A DNA stretch of 64,000 bases from Micromonospora sp. NBC_01740 (GTDB lineage Bacteria; Actinomycetota; Actinomycetes; Mycobacteriales; Micromonosporaceae), in contig NZ_CP109150.1 in assembly GCF_035920365.1 (NCBI RefSeq), positions 2,046,001 through 2,110,000 of the forward strand, written 5' to 3'. Below the pieces are notes generated by a model, which saw only the letters and a list, made by a program, of their open reading frames with translations, was not told where the DNA came from and ran no database searches. The translations under genes were made by a program, and so were the position numbers. This document shows positions 49,816 to 58,137 of the stretch, piece by piece (positions within the stretch are counted from its first letter, which is position 1; each line of letters starts with the position of its first letter).

Positions 49816-50916
49816 TCAGCGCAGCCGGACCGGGCCGGCGTCGATCCGGATGCGGAACAGGGCGTACGGCTTGCGCCGGAGGTCCTGCCCGCGCTGGTAC
49901 TTCGCCTGGCGGTGCAACTGGTTGGCGGTCACGTACAGGTGCCCGTCGCTCGCCACGGACATGGTGTCGGGCCACAGCAGCCGCGGGTCGTGGGCCACGG
50001 TCTCGTATCCGCCGTCGGGGAGGCGGCGCAGCACCGCGTCGTGCTCGTACGACGTGAGGTAGAGCCGGCCGGCGTCGTCGGTCTCCAGGCCGTCGGAGGC
50101 GCCGCCCTTGTCGCCCTCGTCCACCACCGACGCGGCGACCTGATCGTCGGCAGTCGAGCGGTCGGTGAGCGCGTCGGTGGACACGCTGTACCAGCGGCGG
50201 GAGGCGAGCGGGCAGTAGTGGAGCCGGGACCCGTCGGCGGAGATGGCGATGCCGTCCGCGCCCATCGTCACCGGCTTCGGCGGCCCGTCGGCGGGGCGCT
50301 CCAGGAACGGCCGGCCCTCGACCACCGGCCGGAACGTCTCCAGCGGCTCGGCCTTCGTGGACGGATGGTCGTGCAGCCGCCGCCAGGACGCGCCGCTGGC
50401 CAGGTCCACCACGATGATCCCGTTCGGGCCGGAGTCGGAGGAGTCGGTGATGTAGGCGGTGCCCGCCTCGCCGCGGCGCAGGTCGAAGCGCACGTCGTTG
50501 AGGTAGGTGCTGGGCAGGGCGACGTCGGTCGGGAAGGTGATCACCTGGGCGACGGTGTCGGTGTCCAGGTCGACGCGGACCAGTTTCGGGCCGCCGGGCG
50601 TGGTGGGGCGGAACATCGGGCTGCCGGTGTCGAGGACCCAGAGCCGGTCGGCGGGGTCGACGACGACGCTCTGCACCGACACGAACGCCTCCGCGTCGTC
50701 GTCGCCCGACGGGCTGTTCCACCGTTCGTCGGGGAAGGGCACCTCGCGGCCGTCGCGCAGTTCGACCACCGTGGCGGGCACCTCGTCGCCCCACTTCGGG
50801 AAGTTGACGAAGATCCGGCCGGTGTGCGAGACGCTCACGCCGGTGGGCATCGGGCCGGTGAAGGCGTGGACGAGTTCCAGCTCGCCGACCGGCTCGGCGG
50901 CGACCGGCCCGCTCAC
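49816..50916 (-). CDS. Major royal jelly protein/yellow-like beta-propeller
   Basis: A GTG start gives 366 residues. Segments such as VDPADRLWVLDTG, NDVRFDLRRG, AYITDSSDSGPNGIIVVDL and GADGIAISADGSRLHYCPL match the bacterial MRJP/yellow (PF03022) six-bladed propeller. Related proteins act as lactonases or dopachrome-related enzymes, but the activity here is unknown. There is no signal peptide. It stands alone between copper genes and is divergent from the CopB-like gene. Confidence 0.83.
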   Translation of the reverse strand: MSGPVAAEPVGELELVHAFTGPMPTGVSVSHTGRIFVNFPKWGDEVPATVVELRDGREVPFPDERWNSPSGDDDAEAFVSVQSVVVDPADRLWVLDTGSPMFRPTTPGGPKLVRVDLDTDTVAQVITFPTDVALPSTYLNDVRFDLRRGEAGTAYITDSSDSGPNGIIVVDLASGASWRRLHDHPSTKAEPLETFRPVVEGRPFLERPADGPPKPVTMGADGIAISADGSRLHYCPLASRRWYSVSTDALTDRSTADDQVAASVVDEGDKGGASDGLETDDAGRLYLTSYEHDAVLRRLPDGGYETVAHDPRLLWPDTMSVASDGHLYVTANQLHRQAKYQRGQDLRRKPYALFRIRIDAGPVRLR

Positions 50917-51163
50917 GACGCGCCCCCGGGACGCGGCGCGGCCTCGTCCCTCACCCGACGCGGATCCTCATGGAGCACGTGCATGGCGTCATCTCCCTCT
51001 CGCGCGGGTTCGACCGTCGGGCTTCCCGGCGCCCACCGCCGCAAACCCTCCGCCCGCCTCTCCCAGGTGACCCGCCGGGGGTCAGCCAAACCCGGGGCTG
51101 CCGTGCGGGACCGCCGGGGAGGCGCGGGCCCCGGGGCCGGCTTCTCGAAGCGATCCGACGACG

Positions 51164-51182
51164 TATACCCGGAGGGGGTATA
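51164..51182. promoter_or_regulatory. CsoR-like operator 4, in front of the CopB-like ATPase
   Basis: TATACCC (51164-51170) and GGGTATA (51176-51182) form a perfect 7-bp inverted repeat with GGAGG between, resembling the boxes near csoR. It ends 23 bases before the ATPase start. It is likely the site through which CsoR controls a second, distant exporter. Confidence 0.72.
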
Positions 51183-51205
51183 TCGTGGGTCGGGAGGAGG
51201 CGCAG

Positions 51206-53314
51206 ATGCCCCACGAGACGCACCACCACGACGGCCACCCGCCCCGCGCGACGGGTGCCTCCGACACGCACGCCGGCCAGCACGCCCACGGCGCGGGCGG
51301 GCACGCCGGGCACGACAAGCACGCCGGGCACGACCCGGAGATGTTCCGCCGGAAGTTCTGGCTGAGCCTGGCGCTCACCGTGCCGATCGTCCTGACCAGC
51401 GAGATGGTGATGGACTGGTTCGGCTACCGGCTGGAGTTCCCGGGCATGGCATGGGTCGGCCCGGTCCTCGGCACCGTCGTCTTCCTCTACGGCGGCTGGC
51501 CGTTCCTGGCCGGGGCCGTGCGGGAGGTGCGCGACCGGGCGCCCGGCATGATGCTGCTCATCGCGATGGCCATCACGGTGGCGTACGTCGCCTCGGCGGC
51601 CACCGCGCTCGGCGTCTTCGACCTGGACTTCTGGTGGGAACTCGCCGCCCTGGTCACGATCATGCTGCTCGGGCACTGGCAGGAGATGAAGGCCATCGGG
51701 CAGGCGCAGGGCGCGCTGTCCGCCCTGGCGGCGCTGCTGCCCGACGACGCCGAGCGGGTGGCGGCGGACGGTGGGGTCGAGCGGGTGTCCGTGGCGGACC
51801 TGCGGGTCGACGACCTGGTGCTGGTCCGGCCCGGTGCGCGGGTGCCGGCCGACGGCCGGATCGTCGAGGGCGGCGCCGAGCTGGACGAGTCCATGGTGAC
51901 CGGCGAGTCGCGGCCGGTCTCCCGGGGCGTCGGGGACCGGGTGGTCGCCGGCACGGTGGCCACCGACGCGGCGGTCCGGGTACGCGTCGAGGCGGTCGGC
52001 GAGGACACCGCGCTGGCCGGCATCCAGCGCCTGGTGGCCCAGGCCCAGCAGTCCAGCGGTCGCGCGCAGGTGCTCGCCGACCGCTTCGCCGCCTGGCTGT
52101 TCTACGTCGCGACCGTGGTGGCCCTGGCGACCCTGGTGACCTGGGCCGTGCTCGGCGACCTCGGCGGGGCCGTGGTGCGTACCGTCACCGTGCTGGTGAT
52201 CGCCTGCCCGCACGCGCTGGGCCTGGCCATCCCGCTGGTGATCGCGCTGTCGACCGCCGTGGCGGCCAGGGGCGGGATCCTGGTCAAGGACCGGTTGGCG
52301 CTGGAGCGGATGCGCACGGTCGACGCGGTGCTGTTCGACAAGACCGGCACCCTCACCCGGGGCGAGCACGTGGTGTCGGGGGTGGCGGCCACGGGGAACG
52401 GCAGCGAGGACGAGGTGCTCGCCCTGGCGGCGGCGGTGGAGGCGGACAGCGAGCATCCGCTGGCCCGGGCCATCGTGACCGCCGGGGCCGGGCGCGGCGT
52501 GGCCCGGCGGGCGACGGGGTTCCGCTCGCTGACCGGGCGCGGCGTCCGCGCCGAGGTCGACGGCACGGCGTACGCCGTCGGGGGTCCCGCCCTGCTCCGC
52601 GAGCTGGGCGCGCGGACGCCGGACGACCTGGCCGACCGGCAGGGCGAGTGGTCGCGCCGGGGCGCGGCGGTGCTGCACCTGCTGCGCCTCGACGGCGACA
52701 CGGCCACCGTCCTCGGCGCCCTGGCGCTGGAGGACCAGGTCCGTCCCGAGGCCCGCGAGGCGATCGCCGAGCTGCGGGAGCAGGGCGTCGGCAAGATCGT
52801 CATGATCACCGGGGACGCCCGCCCGGTCGCCGAGGCGGTCGCCGCCGACCTCGGGTTCCGTCCCGGCGTCGACGAGGTGTTCGCCGAGGTGCTGCCCGCC
52901 GACAAGGACGACGCCGTGGCCGACCTGCAACGGCGCGGGCTGCGGGTGGCGATGGTCGGCGACGGGGTGAACGACGCCCCCGCCCTGGCCCGGGCCGACG
53001 TGGGCATCGCCATCGGCGCCGGCACCGACGTGGCGATCGAGTCCGCCGGGGTGGTGCTCGCCTCGTCCGACCCGCGGGGCGTCACCGGCGTGATCCGGCT
53101 GTCGCGGGCCTCGTACCGCAAGATGATCCAGAACCTGGGCTGGGCGGCCGGCTACAACGTCGTCGCCCTTCCGCTGGCCGCGGGCGTGCTGGCCTGGGCC
53201 GGGGTGACGCTCAGCCCGGCGGTCGGCGCGATCCTGATGTCCGCCTCGACGATCGTGGTGGCGCTCAACGCCCAACTGCTGCGCCGCGTACGCCTGCGCC
53301 CTCGGGAGGAGTGA
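51206..53314 (+). CDS. copB: CopB-like P1B-type heavy-metal ATPase (CPH type)
   Basis: The ATG at 51206 is chosen because GGGAGGAGG precedes it and an earlier GTG at 51185 lies only a few bases beyond the operator. The 702-residue protein has a His-rich N-terminus (HHHDGH, HAGQHAHGAGGHAGHDKH) instead of an HMA domain, eight membrane helices, the ion motif CPH at 334-336, TGES, and catalytic Asp378 in DKTGT. CPH with a His-rich N-terminus identifies the CopB group (P1B-3), linked to Cu(II), Cu(I) or Ag(I) export. It has its own CsoR-like box. Confidence 0.93.
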   Translation: MPHETHHHDGHPPRATGASDTHAGQHAHGAGGHAGHDKHAGHDPEMFRRKFWLSLALTVPIVLTSEMVMDWFGYRLEFPGMAWVGPVLGTVVFLYGGWPFLAGAVREVRDRAPGMMLLIAMAITVAYVASAATALGVFDLDFWWELAALVTIMLLGHWQEMKAIGQAQGALSALAALLPDDAERVAADGGVERVSVADLRVDDLVLVRPGARVPADGRIVEGGAELDESMVTGESRPVSRGVGDRVVAGTVATDAAVRVRVEAVGEDTALAGIQRLVAQAQQSSGRAQVLADRFAAWLFYVATVVALATLVTWAVLGDLGGAVVRTVTVLVIACPHALGLAIPLVIALSTAVAARGGILVKDRLALERMRTVDAVLFDKTGTLTRGEHVVSGVAATGNGSEDEVLALAAAVEADSEHPLARAIVTAGAGRGVARRATGFRSLTGRGVRAEVDGTAYAVGGPALLRELGARTPDDLADRQGEWSRRGAAVLHLLRLDGDTATVLGALALEDQVRPEAREAIAELREQGVGKIVMITGDARPVAEAVAADLGFRPGVDEVFAEVLPADKDDAVADLQRRGLRVAMVGDGVNDAPALARADVGIAIGAGTDVAIESAGVVLASSDPRGVTGVIRLSRASYRKMIQNLGWAAGYNVVALPLAAGVLAWAGVTLSPAVGAILMSASTIVVALNAQLLRRVRLRPREE

Positions 53315-53338
53315 GCGGCGGCCCCGCCGAACAATCCG

Positions 53339-53362
53339 ATTGTCTTGACAAGAAAAATTGTC
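53339..53362. promoter_or_regulatory. Candidate operator/promoter of the ArsR-like gene
   Basis: ATTGTC occurs twice (53339-53344 and 53357-53362), and the first overlaps TTGTC-TT-GACAA, an inverted repeat containing a consensus -35 hexamer TTGACA (53345-53350). The region is AT-rich and ends 17 bases before the start codon, so it probably binds the encoded regulator. Confidence 0.5.
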
Positions 53363-53379
53363 GGTGGGACGCTGTGCCC

Positions 53380-53988
53380 ATGTTCGACATCGCAGTGATC
53401 GAGGACCCGGCGGCGGCCGAGGCGTCGCTGGACCCGATGCGGGCCCGGCTGCTGGCCGCGCTCGCCGAGCCGGCCTCGGCGACGATGCTCGCCGCCCGCG
53501 TCGGCCTGCCCCGACAGAAGGTCAACTACCACCTCCGGGCGCTGGAGCAGCACGGCCTGGTCGAACTGGTGGAGGAGCGCCGGAAGGGCAACGTGACCGA
53601 GCGGGTCATGCGGGCGACCGCGGCGTCGTACGTGATCTCGCCCGCCGCCCTCGCCGCCGTCCGGCCCGACCCGGCGCAGTCGCCGGACCGGCTGTCGGCG
53701 CGGTGGCTGCTGGCACTGGCCGCCCGCCTGGTGCAGGACGTCGGCGCGCTCGTCACCGGCGCGGAGCGGGCGAAGCGGCGGGTGGCGACGTTCGCGGTCG
53801 ACGGCACCGTCCGGTTCGCCTCGGCGGCCGACCGGGCGGCCTTCGCCGAGGAACTGGCGGCCACCGTCACCGCCCTGGTCGGCAGGTACCACGACGAGAA
53901 CGCCCCCGGCGGCCGCGAGCACCGGGTGGTGGTCGCCCTGCACCCCAGCACCGACCCCGACGACAGCACCGCGAACGAGGAGCACTGA
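53380..53988 (+). CDS. ArsR-like winged-helix regulator
   Basis: The ATG at 53380 starts 202 residues. The N-terminal winged helix has TMLAARVGLPRQKVNYHL and recognition/wing residues LEQHGLVELVEERRKGN. The C-terminal 110 residues are helical without Cys clusters, so metal sensing of the classic ArsR type is not supported. It precedes an SRPBCC protein by one base, the frequent ArsR/AHSA1 pair in actinobacteria. Autoregulation through the upstream repeat is inferred. Confidence 0.83.
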   Translation: MFDIAVIEDPAAAEASLDPMRARLLAALAEPASATMLAARVGLPRQKVNYHLRALEQHGLVELVEERRKGNVTERVMRATAASYVISPAALAAVRPDPAQSPDRLSARWLLALAARLVQDVGALVTGAERAKRRVATFAVDGTVRFASAADRAAFAEELAATVTALVGRYHDENAPGGREHRVVVALHPSTDPDDSTANEEH

Positions 53989-53989
53989 C

Positions 53990-54748
53990 ATGGGACACCA
54001 CTTCGAGCTGCGCAAGGACGTCGAGCTGGCCGCCACGCCCGAGCAGGTGTGGGAAGCCATCGCCACCGGTCCGGGCATCGACTCCTGGTTCATGGGCCGC
54101 ACGGAGGTCGAGCCGGGCGAGGGCGGCCGGACCCGCCTGACGATGGCCGGCCACGTCGAGGAGTCGACGATCACCGCCTGGGAGCCCGGCAAACGGCTCG
54201 CCGACCGCACCGAACCGGCCCCGGACGGCACGTTCATGGCCATGGAATACCTGATCGAGGGCCGCGAGCGGGGCAGCACGACCCTGCGGCTCGTCCAGAG
54301 CGGCGTCCTCGGGGACGACTGGGAGACCGAGTACGAGGCCATGGGGATCGGCTGGGACATGTACCTCGGGACGCTGGCCGCGTACCTCGCCCACTTCCCC
54401 GGCCGGACCGCGACCCCGGTCTCGGCCTTCCGCCCGGGCGTCGGCGGCGCGGACCGGGCGTGGGCGGCCGTGGCCGAAGCCCTCGGCGCGGCCGGTCCGC
54501 TCGCCGAGGGGGAGCGCGTCCGGTTCACCGTCGCCGGGCTGCCGCCGATCGAGGGCGTCGTCGACCTGGCCGGCCTGCCGACCTACGTCGGTGTCCGCAC
54601 CGCCGACGCGCTCTACCGGTTCCTGCACTCCGGTGCCGAGCGCGGCGACGCCCTGGTCCTCGGCCACCACGTCTTCGCCCCCGGGCAGGACCCGGCCCGG
54701 AGCGAGCGGGCCTGGCAGGACTGGCTGGCCGCCCTGCCCGTCGGCTGA
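53990..54748 (+). CDS. SRPBCC (AHSA1-like) ligand-binding domain protein
   Basis: The 252-residue protein starts one base after the ArsR-like stop. Residues 1-145 form a START/SRPBCC fold (beginning HFELRKDVELAATPEQVW, with FMGRTEVEPGEGG). The C-terminal 100 residues resemble a second, shortened SRPBCC-like domain. These folds bind hydrophobic ligands. The co-transcribed regulator suggests that the two proteins function together, possibly in sensing or detoxifying a small molecule. Confidence 0.8.
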   Translation: MGHHFELRKDVELAATPEQVWEAIATGPGIDSWFMGRTEVEPGEGGRTRLTMAGHVEESTITAWEPGKRLADRTEPAPDGTFMAMEYLIEGRERGSTTLRLVQSGVLGDDWETEYEAMGIGWDMYLGTLAAYLAHFPGRTATPVSAFRPGVGGADRAWAAVAEALGAAGPLAEGERVRFTVAGLPPIEGVVDLAGLPTYVGVRTADALYRFLHSGAERGDALVLGHHVFAPGQDPARSERAWQDWLAALPVG

Positions 54749-54878
54749 CCCCGACGACGAGAACGCCCGGCGGACGGGCCGGCCCGGACGCCCGGGTGGT
54801 GGACGGGGGCCGATCCGGCCGCCCGGCAGGCGCTGCCCGGTGGGAGCCGGGCCGGCCCCGCCGGGCGTCCGAGTGTGG

Positions 54879-55811
54879 TCAGGGCGTGAGGACGAGGCGC
54901 CCGCGCAGGCCGCCTCCGGCGAGGCGGTCGTGGGCCACGCCGACCTGGTCCAGCGGCAGGGTGTCCGCGACGCGCGGGCTGAGCCGTCCCGCGCCCACCA
55001 GCGCGGCCAGTTCGGTCAACCGCGCGCCGTCGGCGAACACCTCCTGCACGACGACGCGCGTGGCCCGCAGGGGCGGCGGCGCGAACGGTGCGACCAGGGC
55101 CACGAAGGTGCCCTCCGGCCGCAGTGCCTCGTGCGCCGCGACACCGACCACCGCGGCGTCGACCACCGCGTCGACGCCACCGGGCACCTTTCGGCGTACG
55201 GCCTCGGCGAGCCGTTGCGTGCGCGGCACGAACCAGGTCGCGCCCAGGCCGCGGACGACCGCTTCGTCGTCGGAGTCGGCGACGGCCACGGTGCGCACGC
55301 CCCGCATGGTGGCCAGTTCGAGCAGCAGCCCGCCGACGCCGCCCGCGGCGCCGGTGACGAGCAGCGTCTGCCCGGCGCGCAGGCCCGTGAGGGTGAGCGA
55401 CCGGTCGGCCGTGAGCCCGGCGAGCGGCAGGGCGGCGGCCCGCGCGGCGGGGACGCCGGCCGGCGCCGGGGCCACCGCGCGGTCGTCCAGGACGACGTAC
55501 TCCGCCTGGGCGCCGCCGGCCGACAGCACGTCGCGCAGGCCGATCACCTGGTCCCCGGGGGCGAACCGGGTGACGCCGGGGCCGACCTGGTCGACCCGTC
55601 CGGCCACGTCCCAGCCGAGCCACACCACCGGGGCGGGGGCGAGCAGTCCGGCCTCGCTGAGCGCCCCATTGCGGGTGGACAGGTCGATCCGGTTGACCGC
55701 CGCCGCGGCCACGCGGACGCGCACCTGGCCGGGCCCGGCCTCGGGCACAGGTACGTCGACGATTTCCAGGACCTCGGGGCCGCCGAAGCGGCGTACGGCA
55801 ACAGCCTTCAT
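54879..55811 (-). CDS. Quinone oxidoreductase-like (zinc-independent MDR) enzyme
   Basis: The ATG at 55811 begins MKAVAVRRFGGPEVLE, the standard start of the medium-chain dehydrogenase/reductase quinone oxidoreductases. The 310-residue protein has a GroES-like half, a Rossmann half with VTGAAGGVGGLLLELA (NADPH binding), and no zinc ligands. It would reduce quinones or enones with NADPH. It is divergent from an HxlR regulator gene, which is a typical arrangement for redox-controlled enzymes. Confidence 0.87.
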   Translation of the reverse strand: MKAVAVRRFGGPEVLEIVDVPVPEAGPGQVRVRVAAAAVNRIDLSTRNGALSEAGLLAPAPVVWLGWDVAGRVDQVGPGVTRFAPGDQVIGLRDVLSAGGAQAEYVVLDDRAVAPAPAGVPAARAAALPLAGLTADRSLTLTGLRAGQTLLVTGAAGGVGGLLLELATMRGVRTVAVADSDDEAVVRGLGATWFVPRTQRLAEAVRRKVPGGVDAVVDAAVVGVAAHEALRPEGTFVALVAPFAPPPLRATRVVVQEVFADGARLTELAALVGAGRLSPRVADTLPLDQVGVAHDRLAGGGLRGRLVLTP

Positions 55812-55848
55812 GCCGCTCACGCTAGGGCTGCTACTCTCCAGCGGTAAG

Positions 55849-55868
55849 TAGGTACCCGAAGGTGCGTA
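55849..55868. promoter_or_regulatory. Candidate HxlR operator
   Basis: TAGGTACC (55849-55856) and GGTGCGTA (55861-55868) form an imperfect palindrome (six of eight positions symmetric) midway between the divergent oxidoreductase and HxlR genes. This resembles HxlR-family operators. Confidence 0.5.
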
Positions 55869-55887
55869 ACCCTCCCGGAGGTCCGTC

Positions 55888-56292
55888 ATGGCGACCCTCA
55901 GCGCCGCCCAGCTGCGGGAGCACCAGCGCGACGAGTACAACGCCTTCCTCGCGCAGTGCCCGGGTCACCAGCTGCTGGCGACGCTCAGCGACAAGTGGGT
56001 GACGCTGGTCCTCGCCGCCCTCGCCGACGGGCCCCTGCGCTACAGCGACCTGAGCCGCACCATCCCCGGGGCCAGCCAGAAGATGCTGACCCAGACGCTG
56101 CGCAAGCTGGAACGCGACGGCCTGCTCACCCGCACCGTCACGCCGTCGGTGCCGGTGCGCGTCGATTACGGGATCACCGCGCTGGGTCGTACCCTGCTTC
56201 CGATCCAACAGGCGATCAAGAACTGGGCCGAGACGCACATCGAGCAGGTTCATCGCGCCCGCGCCGCGTACGACCGCGGCGCCGCCGGCTGA
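55888..56292 (+). CDS. HxlR family transcriptional regulator
   Basis: The ATG at 55888 follows CCGGAGGTCCGTC. The 134-residue protein has the HxlR winged helix: CPGHQLLATLSDKWVTLVL, then RYSDLSRTIPGASQKMLTQTL and wing RTVTPSVPVRVDY. Cys24 in the position common to YodB/HypR-like proteins suggests thiol-based redox sensing. It probably represses the divergent oxidoreductase gene through the palindrome between them. Confidence 0.9.
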   Translation: MATLSAAQLREHQRDEYNAFLAQCPGHQLLATLSDKWVTLVLAALADGPLRYSDLSRTIPGASQKMLTQTLRKLERDGLLTRTVTPSVPVRVDYGITALGRTLLPIQQAIKNWAETHIEQVHRARAAYDRGAAG

Positions 56293-56350
56293 CCGTCGCG
56301 CTCCGACGTGGACGGGGTGTGGCCTGGGCTACATGGCCGCCTGGCGCTTG

Positions 56351-56367
56351 TTGCACGAGATTGGCAA
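56351..56367. promoter_or_regulatory. Nur-box-like site upstream of the nik-like operon
   Basis: TTGCACGAGATTGGCAA matches the Streptomyces Nur box pattern tTGCaa-N5-ttGCAA in its invariant bases (TTGC-N9-GCAA). It lies 175 bases before the solute-binding protein gene. Nur is the nickel-responsive Fur-family repressor, so the site suggests nickel control of the transport operon. Confidence 0.6.
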
Positions 56368-56541
56368 TTGCGGAATGCTGGCGTTAGTGGCCGGCTGCCC
56401 CGGGCGCGATGATCCAGACCACGGCCGGGGCGTCCGCCCGCTCGTGACCGTGGACCGCCGCGGGCACGTCGGCCAAGATCAGGACGCCGGCCCGAGTGCG
56501 ACGCCGGGCGGTCGTGCGAAGAACAGACCCGGGAGCATGTG

Positions 56542-58137
56542 ATGGGTACGCCTGTGTCCAAGCGCGTGGCGGCGGTGGCCGTCGCCGGTGTCCTCGCCGT
56601 GGCCGGCTGCTCCTCGCCGACGACCACGTCGACGGGCGCGGCCGGCGCCGGCACGCTCGTCGTGGCGACGGCGGGCGAGCCGGACGCGTTGAACCCGGTG
56701 CTGAACTACGGCGTCGACGGCGGCTCCCTGATCTTCGACGGGCTGGTCGCCCGCGACGCCCGCAACGAGCTGGTGCCGGCGCTGGCCCGGGAACTGCCGA
56801 CCGTGTCGGCGGACGGCAGGACGGTCACCGCGAAGCTCCGCGACGGCGTGCTGTTCCACGACGGCAGCCCGTTCACTGCCCAGGACGTGGTCTTCACCTA
56901 CCAGGCGGTGCTGGACCCGAAGGTCGACTCCACGCTCCGCTCCGACCTGGACATGCTCGCCTCGGTCACCGCGCCCGACCCGTCGACCGTGGTGTTCACC
57001 CTGAAGTACGCCTACGCGCCCTTCGCGCAGCGGCTGGCCCTCGGCATCGTGCCGGCCAAGGCGCTGACCGGGCAGGACATCAACAAGGCCGAGTTCAACC
57101 GCAAGCCGGTGGGCACCGGCCCGTACCGCGTGACCTCGTGGACCCCGGGCGACCGGCTCGTGCTCGCGGCCAACGAGAGCTATTGGGGTGGCAAGCCCGC
57201 CAACGGCGGCGTGGTGGTGGCCTTCGTCGCCGACGACAACGTACGCGCGCAGCGGATGCGGGCGGGGGAGTTCGACGCGGCGGAGCTGGCGCCGAAGCTG
57301 ACCACCGGCTTCGACGGGCAGGCCGGCTACCGGGTGCAGCGGGTGCCCACCGCCGACTACCGGGGCGTGATGTTGCCGATGGGCAACCCGGTCACCGCCG
57401 ACCTCGCGGTGCGGCGGGCACTGAACGCGGCGGTGGACCGCGCGGCGATGGTCACCGGGCTGCTCGGCGGGGCGGGCGAGCCCGCGTTCGGGCCGGTCCC
57501 GCCGACGTCGGAGTTCGCCGAGCCGTCGATCGTGGGCAGGCCCGCCGCCGATCCGGCCGCCGCGACCGCCGCCCTCGACGCCGCCGGCTGGAAGCCGGGC
57601 CCGGACGGGATCCGTGCCAAGGACGGTCGGCAGGCGGCGTTCGCACTGATGTACCCGGCCACGGACAGCCTCCGCAAGGAGCTCGCCCTCGCGGTGACCG
57701 CCGACGCGAAGAAGGTCGGCATCAAGATCACCCCTGAGGGGCTGACCTGGGACGCGATCACCCCCCGGATGGGCAGCGACGCGCTCGTGATGGGCTACGG
57801 CACCCCGTACGATCCGGACTTCGTCTCCTACAAGCTGTTCGGCTCCGCCTTCGCCGGCCAGGGCTTCTTCAACCCCGGCTCCTACCGGTCGTCCGTGGTG
57901 GACAAGGCGTTGCAGGACGGCCGCGCCAACGCCGAACCGGCCGCCCGCAAGGCCGCGTACGCCACGTTCCAGAAGCAGCTCGCCACCGACATGCCGTGGG
58001 TGTTCCTCACCTACCTCCAGCACACCTACGTGGTGAAGGACGCGGTCGCCGGCGTGACCCCCCGGGTGGAGCCGCACGAGCACGACGTCGCCAACAGCCT
58101 CTGGTGGAACATCCACACCTGGACGAGGAAGTCGTGA
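56542..58137 (+). CDS. Extracytoplasmic solute-binding lipoprotein, family 5 (NikA/DppA-like)
   Basis: The ATG at 56542 follows GGGAG; a GTG at 56539 is the alternative. The 531-residue protein has a lipoprotein signal with lipobox LAVAGC (Cys23), then a family 5 fold (GEPDALNPVLNYGVDGG, KLRDGVLFHDGSPFTAQDVVF, KPVGTGPYRVTSW). Family 5 covers nickel, heme and peptide binders. The Nur-box-like element suggests nickel (often as a chelate). It is the first of five overlapping transport genes. Confidence 0.92.
   Translation: MGTPVSKRVAAVAVAGVLAVAGCSSPTTTSTGAAGAGTLVVATAGEPDALNPVLNYGVDGGSLIFDGLVARDARNELVPALARELPTVSADGRTVTAKLRDGVLFHDGSPFTAQDVVFTYQAVLDPKVDSTLRSDLDMLASVTAPDPSTVVFTLKYAYAPFAQRLALGIVPAKALTGQDINKAEFNRKPVGTGPYRVTSWTPGDRLVLAANESYWGGKPANGGVVVAFVADDNVRAQRMRAGEFDAAELAPKLTTGFDGQAGYRVQRVPTADYRGVMLPMGNPVTADLAVRRALNAAVDRAAMVTGLLGGAGEPAFGPVPPTSEFAEPSIVGRPAADPAAATAALDAAGWKPGPDGIRAKDGRQAAFALMYPATDSLRKELALAVTADAKKVGIKITPEGLTWDAITPRMGSDALVMGYGTPYDPDFVSYKLFGSAFAGQGFFNPGSYRSSVVDKALQDGRANAEPAARKAAYATFQKQLATDMPWVFLTYLQHTYVVKDAVAGVTPRVEPHEHDVANSLWWNIHTWTRKS

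Noticed and set aside
49750..53379. Open plus-strand frame running through the CopB-like region before the ArsR-like start
   Set aside because: It is out of frame with the ATPase motifs; only the 53380-53988 part shows a regulator fold.
56351..56367. The same site as a Zur or Fur box
   Set aside because: It lacks the AT-rich core of Fur/Zur sites (such as TGAAAATnATTTTCA); the TTGC-N9-GCAA spacing fits Nur better.
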